Part shown: piece by piece, positions 9,559 through 18,020 of the stretch
How positions within the stretch are numbered: the stretch's first letter is position 1
Layout of the letters: each line of letters begins with the position of its first letter
Assembly: GCF_000317435.1 (NCBI RefSeq)
Contig: NC_019751.1
Coordinates: 5,952,001-6,016,000 of the forward strand
Direction: 5' to 3'
DNA length: 64,000 bases
Source: Calothrix sp. PCC 6303
GTDB taxonomy: Bacteria > Cyanobacteriota > Cyanobacteriia > Cyanobacteriales > Nostocaceae
The notes under the pieces: model-generated
What the model was told of the DNA's origin: nothing
Databases searched by the model: none
Seen by the model: only the letters and a program-made list of their open reading frames with translations
Program-made: the position numbers and the translations under genes

Positions 9559-10197
9559 CTAATTTGTCTCATAATATACAGGTTCTTTATCTATCCGACC
9601 AATTTTTTGAGGGGGCCAAAAACGGATTACTGCCCGCCCGATAATGTTAGCACGGGGAACAAGACCCCAACAACGACCATCGTAGCTATCAATTCGATTG
9701 TCACCCAACACTAGGTAATGCTCGCTAGGTATTTTCACAGACTGGGATAAAAATGGGGTTTGTAGTCCAGAGGCGCAAACTCCAAGGGAAGTTTTTTGCT
9801 CTGCTGTTAGATATTTTGTTTCTAGCAACTGTTTGCCATCTATAAAAACCTTATCATTCCTGAGTTCAACCTGCTCACCAGGTAAAGCGATTACACGTTT
9901 AACAAAAGCATCTGTAAAGCCTTCTTCTTTTAATTTTTCGGTTGCAGAAAATACGACAATATCACCACGTTGAGGTACAGAAAAATTGTATCCTAACTTA
10001 TCTACGATGATTTTATCTGCCTTAAGCTGATCTTTATACCCTTTTAAAGTTGGTTTCATCGAATCGGTGGGAATCCATCTGGCTTCAGCGACAAAAGTCC
10101 GAATTCCCAAGGCTAAAAAGATACTGAGGAGAATTGTCCGGAATAATTCGGGAAACCAAGAGGAGTTTTGATTGGATACAGATACTTTATGAGGCAT
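9559..10197 (-). CDS. lepB: Signal peptidase I (copy B)
   Basis: A type I signal peptidase paralogous to copy A. I place the start at the ATG at 10197 (MPHKVSVSNQ), which gives 212 residues, exactly the length of copy A (MPNKVSVSDQ); an in-frame TTG five codons upstream is less likely. Box B reads PTDSMKPTL instead of the usual SGSMEPTL, but the catalytic serine is kept; box D FVKRVIALPGE keeps the lysine, and box E GDNRIDSYDGR is intact. The changed residues around the serine suggest a shifted substrate preference. It is the upstream member of the pair and is read leftward. Confidence 0.92.
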   Translation of the reverse strand: MPHKVSVSNQNSSWFPELFRTILLSIFLALGIRTFVAEARWIPTDSMKPTLKGYKDQLKADKIIVDKLGYNFSVPQRGDIVVFSATEKLKEEGFTDAFVKRVIALPGEQVELRNDKVFIDGKQLLETKYLTAEQKTSLGVCASGLQTPFLSQSVKIPSEHYLVLGDNRIDSYDGRCWGLVPRANIIGRAVIRFWPPQKIGRIDKEPVYYETN

Positions 10198-10449
10198 AAA
10201 TTTATTTGGCAACTAAATTGTTCACTAGCAGACATTGAAAGAGTGGGAAAATTTACTCAGATTAAACCATCGCCAATGATCCTTAATTATAAATTTCCCT
10301 GCCAGCATAATAAATTACATCTAAAAAAAATAAACTTTTTTGTCATAACTGCGAAAAACAGATACCTAAGAGCGCAACCAGGTTTAACCTAAAAAGATAG
10401 TTGTCTGTTTAAGTCGTTGCTTTGTGCCACCATACGCATAATTTTTATC

Positions 10450-11778
10450 ATGTCATCTCCTACTAATTTACTTATTCGCCACGCTCAGATCATTTTACCC
10501 AACGGTGAGACTATGATTGGGGATGTGCTGATACGCGATCGCCTAATCGTTGAAGTTTCACCAGTTATCTCTAGCGCACCCACAACAGAAGCAATCACAG
10601 AGGTTGACGCAGATGGTTTAACTTTGTTGCCAGGAGTGATTGATCCCCAGGTGCATTTTCGGGAACCGGGGTTGGAATATAAGGAAAACTTATTTAGTGC
10701 CAGCTGTGCTTGTGCCAAAGGTGGTGTAACGTCCTTCTTAGAAATGCCCAACACCCGTCCTTTAACTGCTAATCAGGAAGCTTTAGATGACAAGTTACAC
10801 CGTGCATCACAAAAAAGCTTGGTTAATTATGGTTTTTTTATTGGTGCAACTGGCGATAATTTGACAGAATTACTTGCAGCAAACCCCACACCAGGTATTA
10901 AAATTTTCATGGGTTCGATGCATGGTGCTTTGTTGATGGACGATGAAGCTAAATTAGAGGCGATTTTTGCGGAAGGAAAACGCCTGATTGCAGTCCATGC
11001 AGAAGATCAAGCTAGAATTAATCAACGCCGTCAAGAATTTGCTGGGATTCACGATCCCGCCATTCATTCCCAAATCCAAGATAATGAAGCGGCACTTTTG
11101 GCGACAAAATTGGCTTTGAAATTGTCAAAAAAATATCAACGACGCTTACATATTCTCCACATGTCCACTGCCGAAGAAGCAGAGTTACTGCGTCAAGATA
11201 AACCCAGTTGGGTGACAGCCGAAGTTACACCCCAACATTTAGTTTTAAACATTGATGCCTATAAAACAATTGGCACACTAGCGCAGATGAATCCACCATT
11301 GCGATCGCATCACGACAATGAGGTACTATGGCAGGCACTACGAGACGGTGTGATTGATTTTATCGCCACAGATCACGCCCCTCACACCCTAGAAGAAAAA
11401 GCCCAAACTTACCCCAATAGTCCTTCGGGAATGCCGGGAGTCGAAACATCCCTAGCTGTAATGTTAACTGCCGCAATGGAGGGAAAATGTACAGTTGCTC
11501 AAGTTGTTAACTGGATGTCTACAGCAGTGGCACGAGCTTATGGTATTCCGAATAAGGGCGCGATCGCACCCGGCTATGATGCTGATTTAGTCCTCGTAGA
11601 TTTACAAAACTATAGTCCTGTTTTACAAGAAGAACTCCTAACTAAATGTGGTTGGAGTCCATTCGCAGGTTGGAATCTCACCGGATGGGCAAAGACAACT
11701 ATTGTGGGTGGTCAAATTGTCTATGCTGAAGGTAAAGTAAATACCGAAGTACGCGGTCAAGCTTTAAAATTTGAGTAA
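10450..11778 (+). CDS. pyrC: Dihydroorotase (class I type)
   Basis: A 442-residue amidohydrolase that closes carbamoyl-aspartate to dihydroorotate in pyrimidine synthesis. The metal-binding motif DPQVHFREPG (about residue 60), the later HAEDQ, and the ATDHAPHT motif (about residue 308) are all present, as expected of an active long-form enzyme. The frame is open from a TTG at 10417, but the ATG at 10450 (MSSPTNLLIRHAQ) fits the family start better. It stands alone between the leftward lepB pair and a repeat-rich gap. Confidence 0.9.
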   Translation: MSSPTNLLIRHAQIILPNGETMIGDVLIRDRLIVEVSPVISSAPTTEAITEVDADGLTLLPGVIDPQVHFREPGLEYKENLFSASCACAKGGVTSFLEMPNTRPLTANQEALDDKLHRASQKSLVNYGFFIGATGDNLTELLAANPTPGIKIFMGSMHGALLMDDEAKLEAIFAEGKRLIAVHAEDQARINQRRQEFAGIHDPAIHSQIQDNEAALLATKLALKLSKKYQRRLHILHMSTAEEAELLRQDKPSWVTAEVTPQHLVLNIDAYKTIGTLAQMNPPLRSHHDNEVLWQALRDGVIDFIATDHAPHTLEEKAQTYPNSPSGMPGVETSLAVMLTAAMEGKCTVAQVVNWMSTAVARAYGIPNKGAIAPGYDADLVLVDLQNYSPVLQEELLTKCGWSPFAGWNLTGWAKTTIVGGQIVYAEGKVNTEVRGQALKFE

Positions 11779-11830
11779 TTTCACTCTTGACTGTTTTTAA
11801 TATTTTGTGTGGCTTAATTTTGTATCAGCA

Positions 11831-11969
11831 AATCGACACACCTCGCCCGAACCTTGAAAACCGCATAACTTCGTTGGAGTGTGTCGATTCCTTACGCAGC
11901 AACGTTTCCAACCTGCAAAATTGACAGATTTTTGAAAACTTTTTCATGTTTTTCAGAGGTGTGTCGATT
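11831..11969. repeat. Inverted and direct repeats of AGGTGTGTCGATT next to the CRISPR relic
   Basis: AATCGACACACCT at 11831-11843 is the exact inversion of AGGTGTGTCGATT at 11957-11969; a third shorter copy, GTGTGTCGATT, lies at 11879-11889. The last copy ends 47 bases before the first CRISPR-like repeat, so the block may be part of an old leader or an acquisition scar. Confidence 0.5.
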
Positions 11970-12016
11970 AGCGGGTCTGAAAGCCTCTCTCTCTCTAAGG
12001 GTTTCAAATGTGAACT

Positions 12017-12129
12017 CTTTCCAAATCACTTCCCCTCAACGGGGATGAAAACAATCCGATTTTCTAAATCTACTAATATAGTGGTTTCAGAGTCTTTCCA
12101 AACCACTTCTCCCTTGCGGGAATTAAAAT
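12017..12129. CRISPR. Degenerate two-repeat CRISPR relic with one spacer
   Basis: Two 36-base units, 12017-12052 and 12094-12129, both begin CTTTCCAAA, contain a C-run/G-run stem (CCCCTCAACGGGG and CCCTTGCGGG) and end in GAAAAC or TAAAAT. They agree at 27 of 36 positions and flank a 41-base spacer (12053-12093). Length, stem and end sequences match the CTTTCC...GAAAC class of cyanobacterial CRISPR repeats known from I-D and III systems. There are no cas genes in the window, so this is most likely a dead remnant. Confidence 0.55.
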
Positions 12130-12347
12130 GTTGAGAATTAAAAATCAAATTGATAAGGGTTGCTATATATTTAGATGAATTATAAGTTACAGGTGAAAAA
12201 ATTTAAGCGAAACATCTTTGCTTAAAAATGTGTCATATTTAGTTGCTTCGCTACAATTCAAAATTATGAATAGGGTAGAAAAGTAAACAGCAAAGTTAAT
12301 TTTGACTACATTATTTTTACCAATTAACTCCATCAGATATACTCCAT

Positions 12348-12908
12348 ATGAAAATAAGCTCAAAAAGAAAGTTCCTCAAACCCGCTATTCTGTTTGCTAC
12401 AGGTGTGGGATTTTCTTTGCTAGCACTATATTTCTTCTTCGGTGTCACACTGGTTAGAGCCAGAATTATTGATATTAATGAAATTAATCAACGATTAGAA
12501 AACCAAAAGAGACAAAATCCTGATCAGCCTAATCGTGTCCAAAAAGTAGTCATTCAAAGGGGTTATGACCATGACAAGGGTCTTGATTTGAGTTGTTTGT
12601 TGTGGGAAAAACAATCAATAATTAATGCTTGGACAAGGAACTCAAAGGATCGTGATTTTTTCCTAGATTATTATGTTCCCGCAAATAAAAAGGCAATCAT
12701 CTGTACAACACCTGCCATTGCCACAGCCATTACTGCCGCATCAGGAAAACCATTTTTATATGAAGTGTATCCAGTAGAATCTGGCTGGCGAGTACGTGTA
12801 ATTATTGGATTAACAGAAGTACGTGATCCTTGTCAACTAATAACAGGAAATACGGATTGTGCAAATTCCTTCTTGGAACAACAAATTACGGTGCGCTACC
12901 AAGAATAA
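12348..12908 (+). CDS. Single-pass membrane protein of unknown function
   Basis: A 186-residue protein with a basic N-terminus (MKISSKRKFLK) and one hydrophobic segment (about residues 13-36, ILFATGVGFSLLALYFFFG), predicted to anchor a soluble domain outside the cytoplasmic membrane. The soluble part has four cysteines (CLLW, ICTT, DPCQ, DCAN), which may form disulfides. I do not recognise the family. It is monocistronic, with a repeat-rich gap on each side. Confidence 0.65.
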   Translation: MKISSKRKFLKPAILFATGVGFSLLALYFFFGVTLVRARIIDINEINQRLENQKRQNPDQPNRVQKVVIQRGYDHDKGLDLSCLLWEKQSIINAWTRNSKDRDFFLDYYVPANKKAIICTTPAIATAITAASGKPFLYEVYPVESGWRVRVIIGLTEVRDPCQLITGNTDCANSFLEQQITVRYQE

Positions 12909-13297
12909 ACTCAAAAATAACGCATACCATAGCTATTTTCACTTAAATAGACCACGTTGTAGGGGTAAAGCGCATTAAGTAGGTTAGTATTGAAAACCCT
13001 CGTTGTGGGGAGTGAGTAGTGAGTAGCGAATAGTGAGTAGGGGTAAGAATTTGAAGCCAATTTATATTACGTTACATAGGTGTGTTTATTCTTGCCTACC
13101 TACTTACTCATACGTGTCAACTTAACGCCAAATCCATAGTCCAACTGGGAATGAATTCCCAGTCTCATGGCAAAGTTCCCGAAAGTCCCTCAAGATCATA
13201 ATTATCTTTTGCAGTGCTTCCATCTCGCGCCACAATCTGAGAAAATCCAGGTATGGGAGTCATTTAATAAGATAATTATCTAGGAAATAATAAATAG
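12909..13297. repeat. Intergenic region with short heptameric tandem repeats
   Basis: This 390-base gap holds a tandem run of GTGAGTA-type heptamers at about 13011-13040 (AGTGAGTAGTGAGTAGCGAA and continuing), the STRR type common in Nostocaceae. Near 13150 there is a CCCAGTCTCA segment matching the inner hairpin of the 4735-4917 element. No gene is seen. Confidence 0.55.
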
Positions 13298-13525
13298 ATG
13301 GATAACAATACCCAAAGTCCCCCAACTTCCCAAGAAATAGCCGAAGTCATTACCGAACTTGAAGAATATCGGGAACGTCTGGTGAATGAAACCATGGAAA
13401 CTGCTAAAAAGGCAAAGATGATGAAGGCTACAGCTATGGCGCAATTGGAGCCGGAATTAGCAACAATTGATGCTGCGCTGGAAAATCTGAAGCAACAACA
13501 AGCGACACTTACAGGCAATAATTAG
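13298..13525 (+). CDS. Small conserved coiled-coil protein
   Basis: A 75-residue protein, rich in Glu, Lys and Ala and without cysteine, predicted to be almost entirely helical (EVITELEEYRERLVNETMET and EPELATIDAALENLKQQQ). It may form a coiled coil. I do not recognise a characterised family. A hairpin at 13563-13595 separates it from the HEAT-repeat gene 100 bases downstream. Confidence 0.6.
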   Translation: MDNNTQSPPTSQEIAEVITELEEYRERLVNETMETAKKAKMMKATAMAQLEPELATIDAALENLKQQQATLTGNN

Positions 13526-13562
13526 TACAACCAGGCAAAATACAGTTATTTGCTGTGTTTTT

Positions 13563-13595
13563 AGAACCCCGATTTCTCGAAGAAATTGGGGTTCT
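13563..13595 (+). terminator. Hairpin after the 75-aa gene
   Basis: AGAACCCCGATTTCT pairs with AGAAATTGGGGTTCT around a three-base loop, 37 bases past the stop codon. It is the second member of the CCCCGA-TTCT hairpin family (others at 8741 and 31469). Confidence 0.55.
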
Positions 13596-13624
13596 GTATG
13601 AATTAGTTTTGATTTTTACTGAGA

Positions 13625-14524
13625 ATGAACAATACAATTAACTCCCAAAATAGCCAATTATCTGCCGACGAAACAGACGCACTTTTAGAAGTAGTGAACA
13701 CTCAACTTGATGATAAAACTTTTAATATTGATGATCAAAAAATCCTCAAACAGATGGTGGAAAGCTTAGGTGATGGACGAGGGATGATTCGTTTTAGCTT
13801 TGCTGAAGCTTTGGGTGATATTGGGAAACCTGCAACTCCGTTTTTGATAGCTGCCCTTTCTCAACATATTAATGTGGCAGTACGCAGGGCATCTGCGAAA
13901 ACTCTAACATTGATTGCTGACCCAAAAGCTGTTCCCACCTTAGTTGATTCCTTACTTTACGATAGAGATACGGTGGTAAAGGGTTCGGTGGTGGGTGCAT
14001 TGGCAAAAACGGGAGAAACATCAGTACCTGCATTGTTACAAATTATCGCCTCAAATGAATATCCCGAAAGTTCAAAAGGTCTGGCGACATGGGCTTTAGC
14101 TTTTGTGGGTTTAGGTGCCAAAGAGTATGTGTACAAAGCAATACATTCAAAATCGCCAGAAGTGCGGGCAGCGGTAATTGGTTCCATTGCCACGATTACC
14201 CAGGAAAATCCGGAAGCAAACGCTGTTGCTATTTTGCTGGAAGCCATAAATGACCCTGTATCATTTGTTCGTTGTGAAGCAACAACAGCTTTAAGTAATA
14301 TTAAATACACGCCAGCAGTACCAAAATTGATTGATTTATTGGCAAATCACGCAGATTGGAAAACCCGCAAAGCAGCCGCCTTAGCTTTGATGAAAATTGG
14401 TGAAACCGCTGCTATACAGCCATTACAAGCCGCGTTGGTAAAGGAAAAAGAAGCTCCAGTAGTGGCTGCAATTAAAAGCGCGATCGCGCAATTGGACAAA
14501 CTAGTAATTACAGACGACTGGTAA
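13625..14524 (+). CDS. HEAT-repeat protein, NblB / bilin-lyase-like
   Basis: A 299-residue protein made of about seven HEAT-type helical pairs (for example IRFSFAEALGDIGKPATPFL, AVRRASAKTLTLIADPKAV and VVKGSVVGALAKTGETSVPA). This repeat type is shared by the phycobilisome-degradation protein NblB and the CpcE/PecE bilin lyases, which bind phycobiliproteins or bilins. Sequence alone does not settle which of these roles applies; a phycobilisome-related role is an inference. It lies 79 bases ahead of the ComM gene on the same strand and may be cotranscribed with it. Another NblB/NblR pathway candidate (the regulator at 41804) lies in this window. Confidence 0.7.
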   Translation: MNNTINSQNSQLSADETDALLEVVNTQLDDKTFNIDDQKILKQMVESLGDGRGMIRFSFAEALGDIGKPATPFLIAALSQHINVAVRRASAKTLTLIADPKAVPTLVDSLLYDRDTVVKGSVVGALAKTGETSVPALLQIIASNEYPESSKGLATWALAFVGLGAKEYVYKAIHSKSPEVRAAVIGSIATITQENPEANAVAILLEAINDPVSFVRCEATTALSNIKYTPAVPKLIDLLANHADWKTRKAAALALMKIGETAAIQPLQAALVKEKEAPVVAAIKSAIAQLDKLVITDDW

Positions 14525-14603
14525 CTTACATACCTAATTTTGGGCATATTAAGGATAAAAGTAATCCTCTTTGCCATTTATTGCTCAAATATTAGGAAAT
14601 ACT

Positions 14604-16133
14604 ATGCTTGCCAGGGTTTGGAGTGCATCCATCATTGGAATCGATGCTGTAAAAGTAGGTGTGGAAGTAGATGTGTCTGGAGGATTACCGGGAATCGTAA
14701 TTCTGGGACTTCCAGATGCGGCAATTCAGGAATCCAAAGAACGAGTTAGGGCAACTTTGAAAAACACAGGATTTGCCTTCCCCGTCAAAAAGATAGTGAT
14801 TAATTTAACCCCTGCTGATTTACGCAAAGAGGGTCCATGCTTTGATTTACCCATCAGCATCGGTATTTTGGCAGCTTCCGACCAAATTAGTCCCCAACTA
14901 CTAGGTGATTATTTATTCCTGGGGGAAGTTAGTTTGGATGGTAGCCTACGTCCAGTTGCCGGAGTATTACCCATTGCTGCATCTGCCCAAAAAATGGGAA
15001 TTGCTGGTTTAGTTGTCCCTGCAGATAATGCCCAAGAAGCCGCAGTGGTGGAAGGTCTAGCTGTGTATGGGTTCAATAGTATTTTAGAAGTCGCAGATTT
15101 TTTAAACAATCCAACTCGCTACCAACCTGTACAAGTAGAAGCTAACCCAACCTCCGAAATTTTCACCCTAGGAAATGTCGATTTAAAAGACGTGAAAGGG
15201 CAAGCACATGGTAGAAGAGCCTTAGAAATAGCTGCGGCAGGCGGACATAATTTAATCTTCGTTGGACCCCCCGGTAGTGGTAAAACCATGCTAGCCAGAC
15301 GTTTACCGGGAATCTTACCACCCCTGACATTTTCCGAAGCCCTAGAAGTCACAAGAATTCATTCCGTTGCTGGCTTATTAAAAAACCGGGGGAAGCTAGT
15401 ACGCGATCGCCCTTTTCGTAGCCCCCATCATTCTGCGTCGGGTCCCTCTTTAGTTGGGGGTGGTGGTTTTCCCCGTCCTGGTGAAATTTCTCTAGCACAT
15501 AATGGCATCTTATTTTTAGATGAACTCACCGAATTTAAGCGCGATGTTTTAGAATTTCTCCGTCAACCCCTCGAAGATGGACATGTCACCATTTCCCGCG
15601 CCAAACAATCTGTAACTTTTCCCTCCCAATTCACCTTAGTTGCCAGTACCAACCCCTGTCCCTGCGGTTATTACGGGGATACCATCCAAGCTTGTACCTG
15701 TTCCCCTCGACAAAGAGAGCAATATTGGGCAAAGCTTTCGGGACCATTGATGGATAGAATCGATCTTCAAGTAGCCGTGAACCGTCTCAAAGCCGAAGAA
15801 ATTACCCAACAACCTACCGGGGAAACTTCTGGAGACATCTATCAACGAGTTCTCAGAGCTAGAAAAGCCGCATCTGAACGCTTTGCCGAGGAGAAAAATC
15901 TCCGATGTAATGCTCAAATGCAAAGCCGTCACATGCAAAAATGGTGTCAGCTAGATGAACAAAGTCGCAAATTATTGGAAACTGCAATTAATAAATTAGG
16001 TTTATCAGCTAGGGCAAGTGACAGAATCCTCAAAGTTGCCCGAACTATTGCAGATTTGGCAGGTGATGAACAGTTGAAAAGTCACCATGTAGCTGAGGCA
16101 ATTCAATATCGTACAATCGATCGAATGCAGTAG
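14604..16133 (+). CDS. comM: YifB/ComM family Mg-chelatase-like AAA+ ATPase
   Basis: A 509-residue protein. The start at the ATG at 14604 (MLARVWSASIIGIDA) matches the family; the frame is open for another 11 codons upstream, but without a good start. The N-terminal Lon-like fold domain (1-180) is followed by the AAA+ core with Walker A GPPGSGKTMLARRLPG (about residue 225) and Walker B LFLDELTEF, and by a C-terminal Mg_chelatase_C domain. A four-cysteine segment (NPCPCGYYGD to ACTC) is also present. ComM is a hexameric helicase that promotes branch migration during natural transformation in gamma-proteobacteria; the same role is plausible here, as many cyanobacteria are transformable. Confidence 0.92.
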   Translation: MLARVWSASIIGIDAVKVGVEVDVSGGLPGIVILGLPDAAIQESKERVRATLKNTGFAFPVKKIVINLTPADLRKEGPCFDLPISIGILAASDQISPQLLGDYLFLGEVSLDGSLRPVAGVLPIAASAQKMGIAGLVVPADNAQEAAVVEGLAVYGFNSILEVADFLNNPTRYQPVQVEANPTSEIFTLGNVDLKDVKGQAHGRRALEIAAAGGHNLIFVGPPGSGKTMLARRLPGILPPLTFSEALEVTRIHSVAGLLKNRGKLVRDRPFRSPHHSASGPSLVGGGGFPRPGEISLAHNGILFLDELTEFKRDVLEFLRQPLEDGHVTISRAKQSVTFPSQFTLVASTNPCPCGYYGDTIQACTCSPRQREQYWAKLSGPLMDRIDLQVAVNRLKAEEITQQPTGETSGDIYQRVLRARKAASERFAEEKNLRCNAQMQSRHMQKWCQLDEQSRKLLETAINKLGLSARASDRILKVARTIADLAGDEQLKSHHVAEAIQYRTIDRMQ

Positions 16134-16575
16134 ATAGTGAGAGATCACTCGTATATTTCAATGATATTTTGTCGCTTTTTTAGGGAATTCTAAATATGGA
16201 CACTATCGAATAAACAATGTACTAAATTCTTATGACTTCAACTACTACAGGCGACGATAATAATAACCTAATACAAAAAACTCTTGAATGGATTGCCGAT
16301 GCTGGAATTAATGGATTGGGAGTTTTGCCATCTGCAAAGCAGGTTGCAGAAGACCACTTGAGTAAATCAGCTACTATTGATGATGCCATCAATTCACTTA
16401 TTGCTTGGAGAACAACCTATGCTGCTGGGACGGGTTTTGTTACTGGACTGGGTGGTATTGCCACAATGCCTATTACTATTCCAGCAGGTTTAGTTGCATC
16501 TTATGCACTTGGAGCAAATACATCAGCCGCAGTTGCTTATCTTCGAGGATATGATATTCGCTCTCAACAAGTAAG

Positions 16576-17864
16576 GATCGTGGATTAAATAAGGTGTAAT
16601 ACTGCCAATAATATCTGTACACTAGAAGGGTAAATTGAGAACTGGTAAATGATGCACCCTTACCCTGATGAAATTGAAGTTCAAATGCAACGATATTATG
16701 AATCGTTGTCGGAGAAGGATTGCCGCCGATATGCAGCAATTGAAGCAGTAAAATTAGGGTACGGGGGACAGGCATACATCCGTCGCTTGCTGGGATGCCA
16801 TCACGAAACCTTACAATTAGGCTTGCGAGAACTTGAGGACGAAACGGCGCTTGGGCAGGAGAGGATTCGCCAACCCGGAGGTGGACGGAAATCAGCCTTT
16901 GAGACAATTGTTGGATTAGACGAGGCGTTTTTGCGAGTGTTGGAGAGGCACACAGCAGGTTCGCCGATGGATGAAAGTGTCAAGTGGACCAATCTCAAGC
17001 GTCATGAGATTGCAGGATTGCTGGGAAATGAAGGAATCGAAGTGAGTGTGACAGTGGTAGACCAGTTGTTGGAGAAATATAACTTTCGTAAACGTAAAGA
17101 CCCTGGCAACAGGAGAGAATCAATATCGCAACGAGCAATTTGAGACGATTGACCAACTTAAGCACTCTTATCAAACGGCAGGTAATCCGGTCATGAGTAT
17201 GGACACCAAAAAAAAGAATTAATTGGGCAGTTATACCGGGAGGGACAACTATACACTCAAGAAACGATAGAGGTGTTTGACCATGATTGGCCAACGCTTG
17301 CGACTGGAGTTGCCATTCCCCACGGGCTGTACGATATAACAGACAATGTGGGTTATATCCAGATTGGCATCAGCCACGATACCAGTGAATTAGCCTGTGA
17401 CTCAATTCGCTACTGGTGGAACACCTATGGTAAGACGCGTTATTCTTTGGCAAATTCAATTTTGCTGTTATGTGATGGTGGCGGTAGCAATAGCTCTCGC
17501 TATTACATCTTCAAACAGGACTTACAGGCATTAGTTAATGAATTGGGCATCGAAATTCGTATCGCTCATTACCCGCCCTACACATCCAAGTATAATCCGA
17601 TTGAGCATCGTTTGTTTCCTCATATCTCTCGCGTTTGTCAGGGGATGATTTTTGAGAGTGTCCAGACTGTAAAAGACTTAATGGCAAAGGCAACCACTCG
17701 CACAGGACTCAAAGTTTTTACAACGATTCTCGATAAAACCTATCAAACGGGTCGAAAAGTGGCTGAAGATTTCAAATCAAACATGAAGATTGTTTTTGAT
17801 GAATTTTTGCCCCAATGGAATTACACCGCTAAACCAGAATTACACTTTATTTAATCCACGTTCC
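16576..17864 (+). mobile_element. ISAzo13-family insertion sequence (decaying)
   Basis: About 1.29 kb. The ends carry inverted repeats CGTGGATTAAATAAGGTGTA (16579-16598) and its near-exact complement at 17841-17860 (one mismatch). TAAG flanks both sides (16572-16575 and 17865-17868), and excision at this duplication restores the ecsC frame. The transposase inside is frameshifted. Confidence 0.8.
16649..17854 (+). pseudogene. ISAzo13-family transposase, two frame breaks
   Basis: The N-terminal part (16649-17143) has the helix-turn-helix region of ISAzo13 transposases (LSEKDCRRYAAIEAVKLG; YIRRLLGCHHETLQLG). The catalytic part is spread over two further frames: VMSMDTKK carries the first Asp, LLLCDGGGSNSSR the second Asp and NPIEHRLFPHIS the Glu. 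The first break is near 17111-17117, apparently one extra A in AGGAGAGAAT; the second falls at a run of eight A at 17208-17215, where a -1 shift would rejoin the frames. The poly-A break could be programmed slippage, but the first looks like true damage, so the enzyme is probably inactive. Confidence 0.8.
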
Positions 17865-17890
17865 TAAGAACTATGGTTCTGTTATGCTTA

Positions 17891-17991
17891 GGGACTTGCA
17901 ATTAAATAATATACCGATATAGCAATCAGACTTTACCGTTTTATGATGGATTCACAGTTTTCATCTGGTACTTTATTTTGACGCTAGTCCC
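17891..17991. mobile_element. MITE, 101 bp, inside ecsC
   Basis: The ends are GGGACTTGC and GCTAGTCCC, with TTA on both sides (17888-17890 and 17992-17994). Removing the element and one TTA puts the flanking ecsC codons in frame (LLCL then MGEAG). The right inner sequence GCGTCAAAATAAAG extends the terminal repeat weakly. No coding capacity; the end type suggests mobilisation by a TA-targeting transposase such as IS630. Confidence 0.7.
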
Positions 17992-18020
17992 TTAATGGGT
18001 GAAGCAGGTGAAGAGATTCT

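Noticed and set aside
11825-12134. Two overlapping 60-codon frames around the CRISPR relic
   Set aside because: They cover the inverted repeats and CRISPR-like units; the residues are low in information and have no ribosome binding site.
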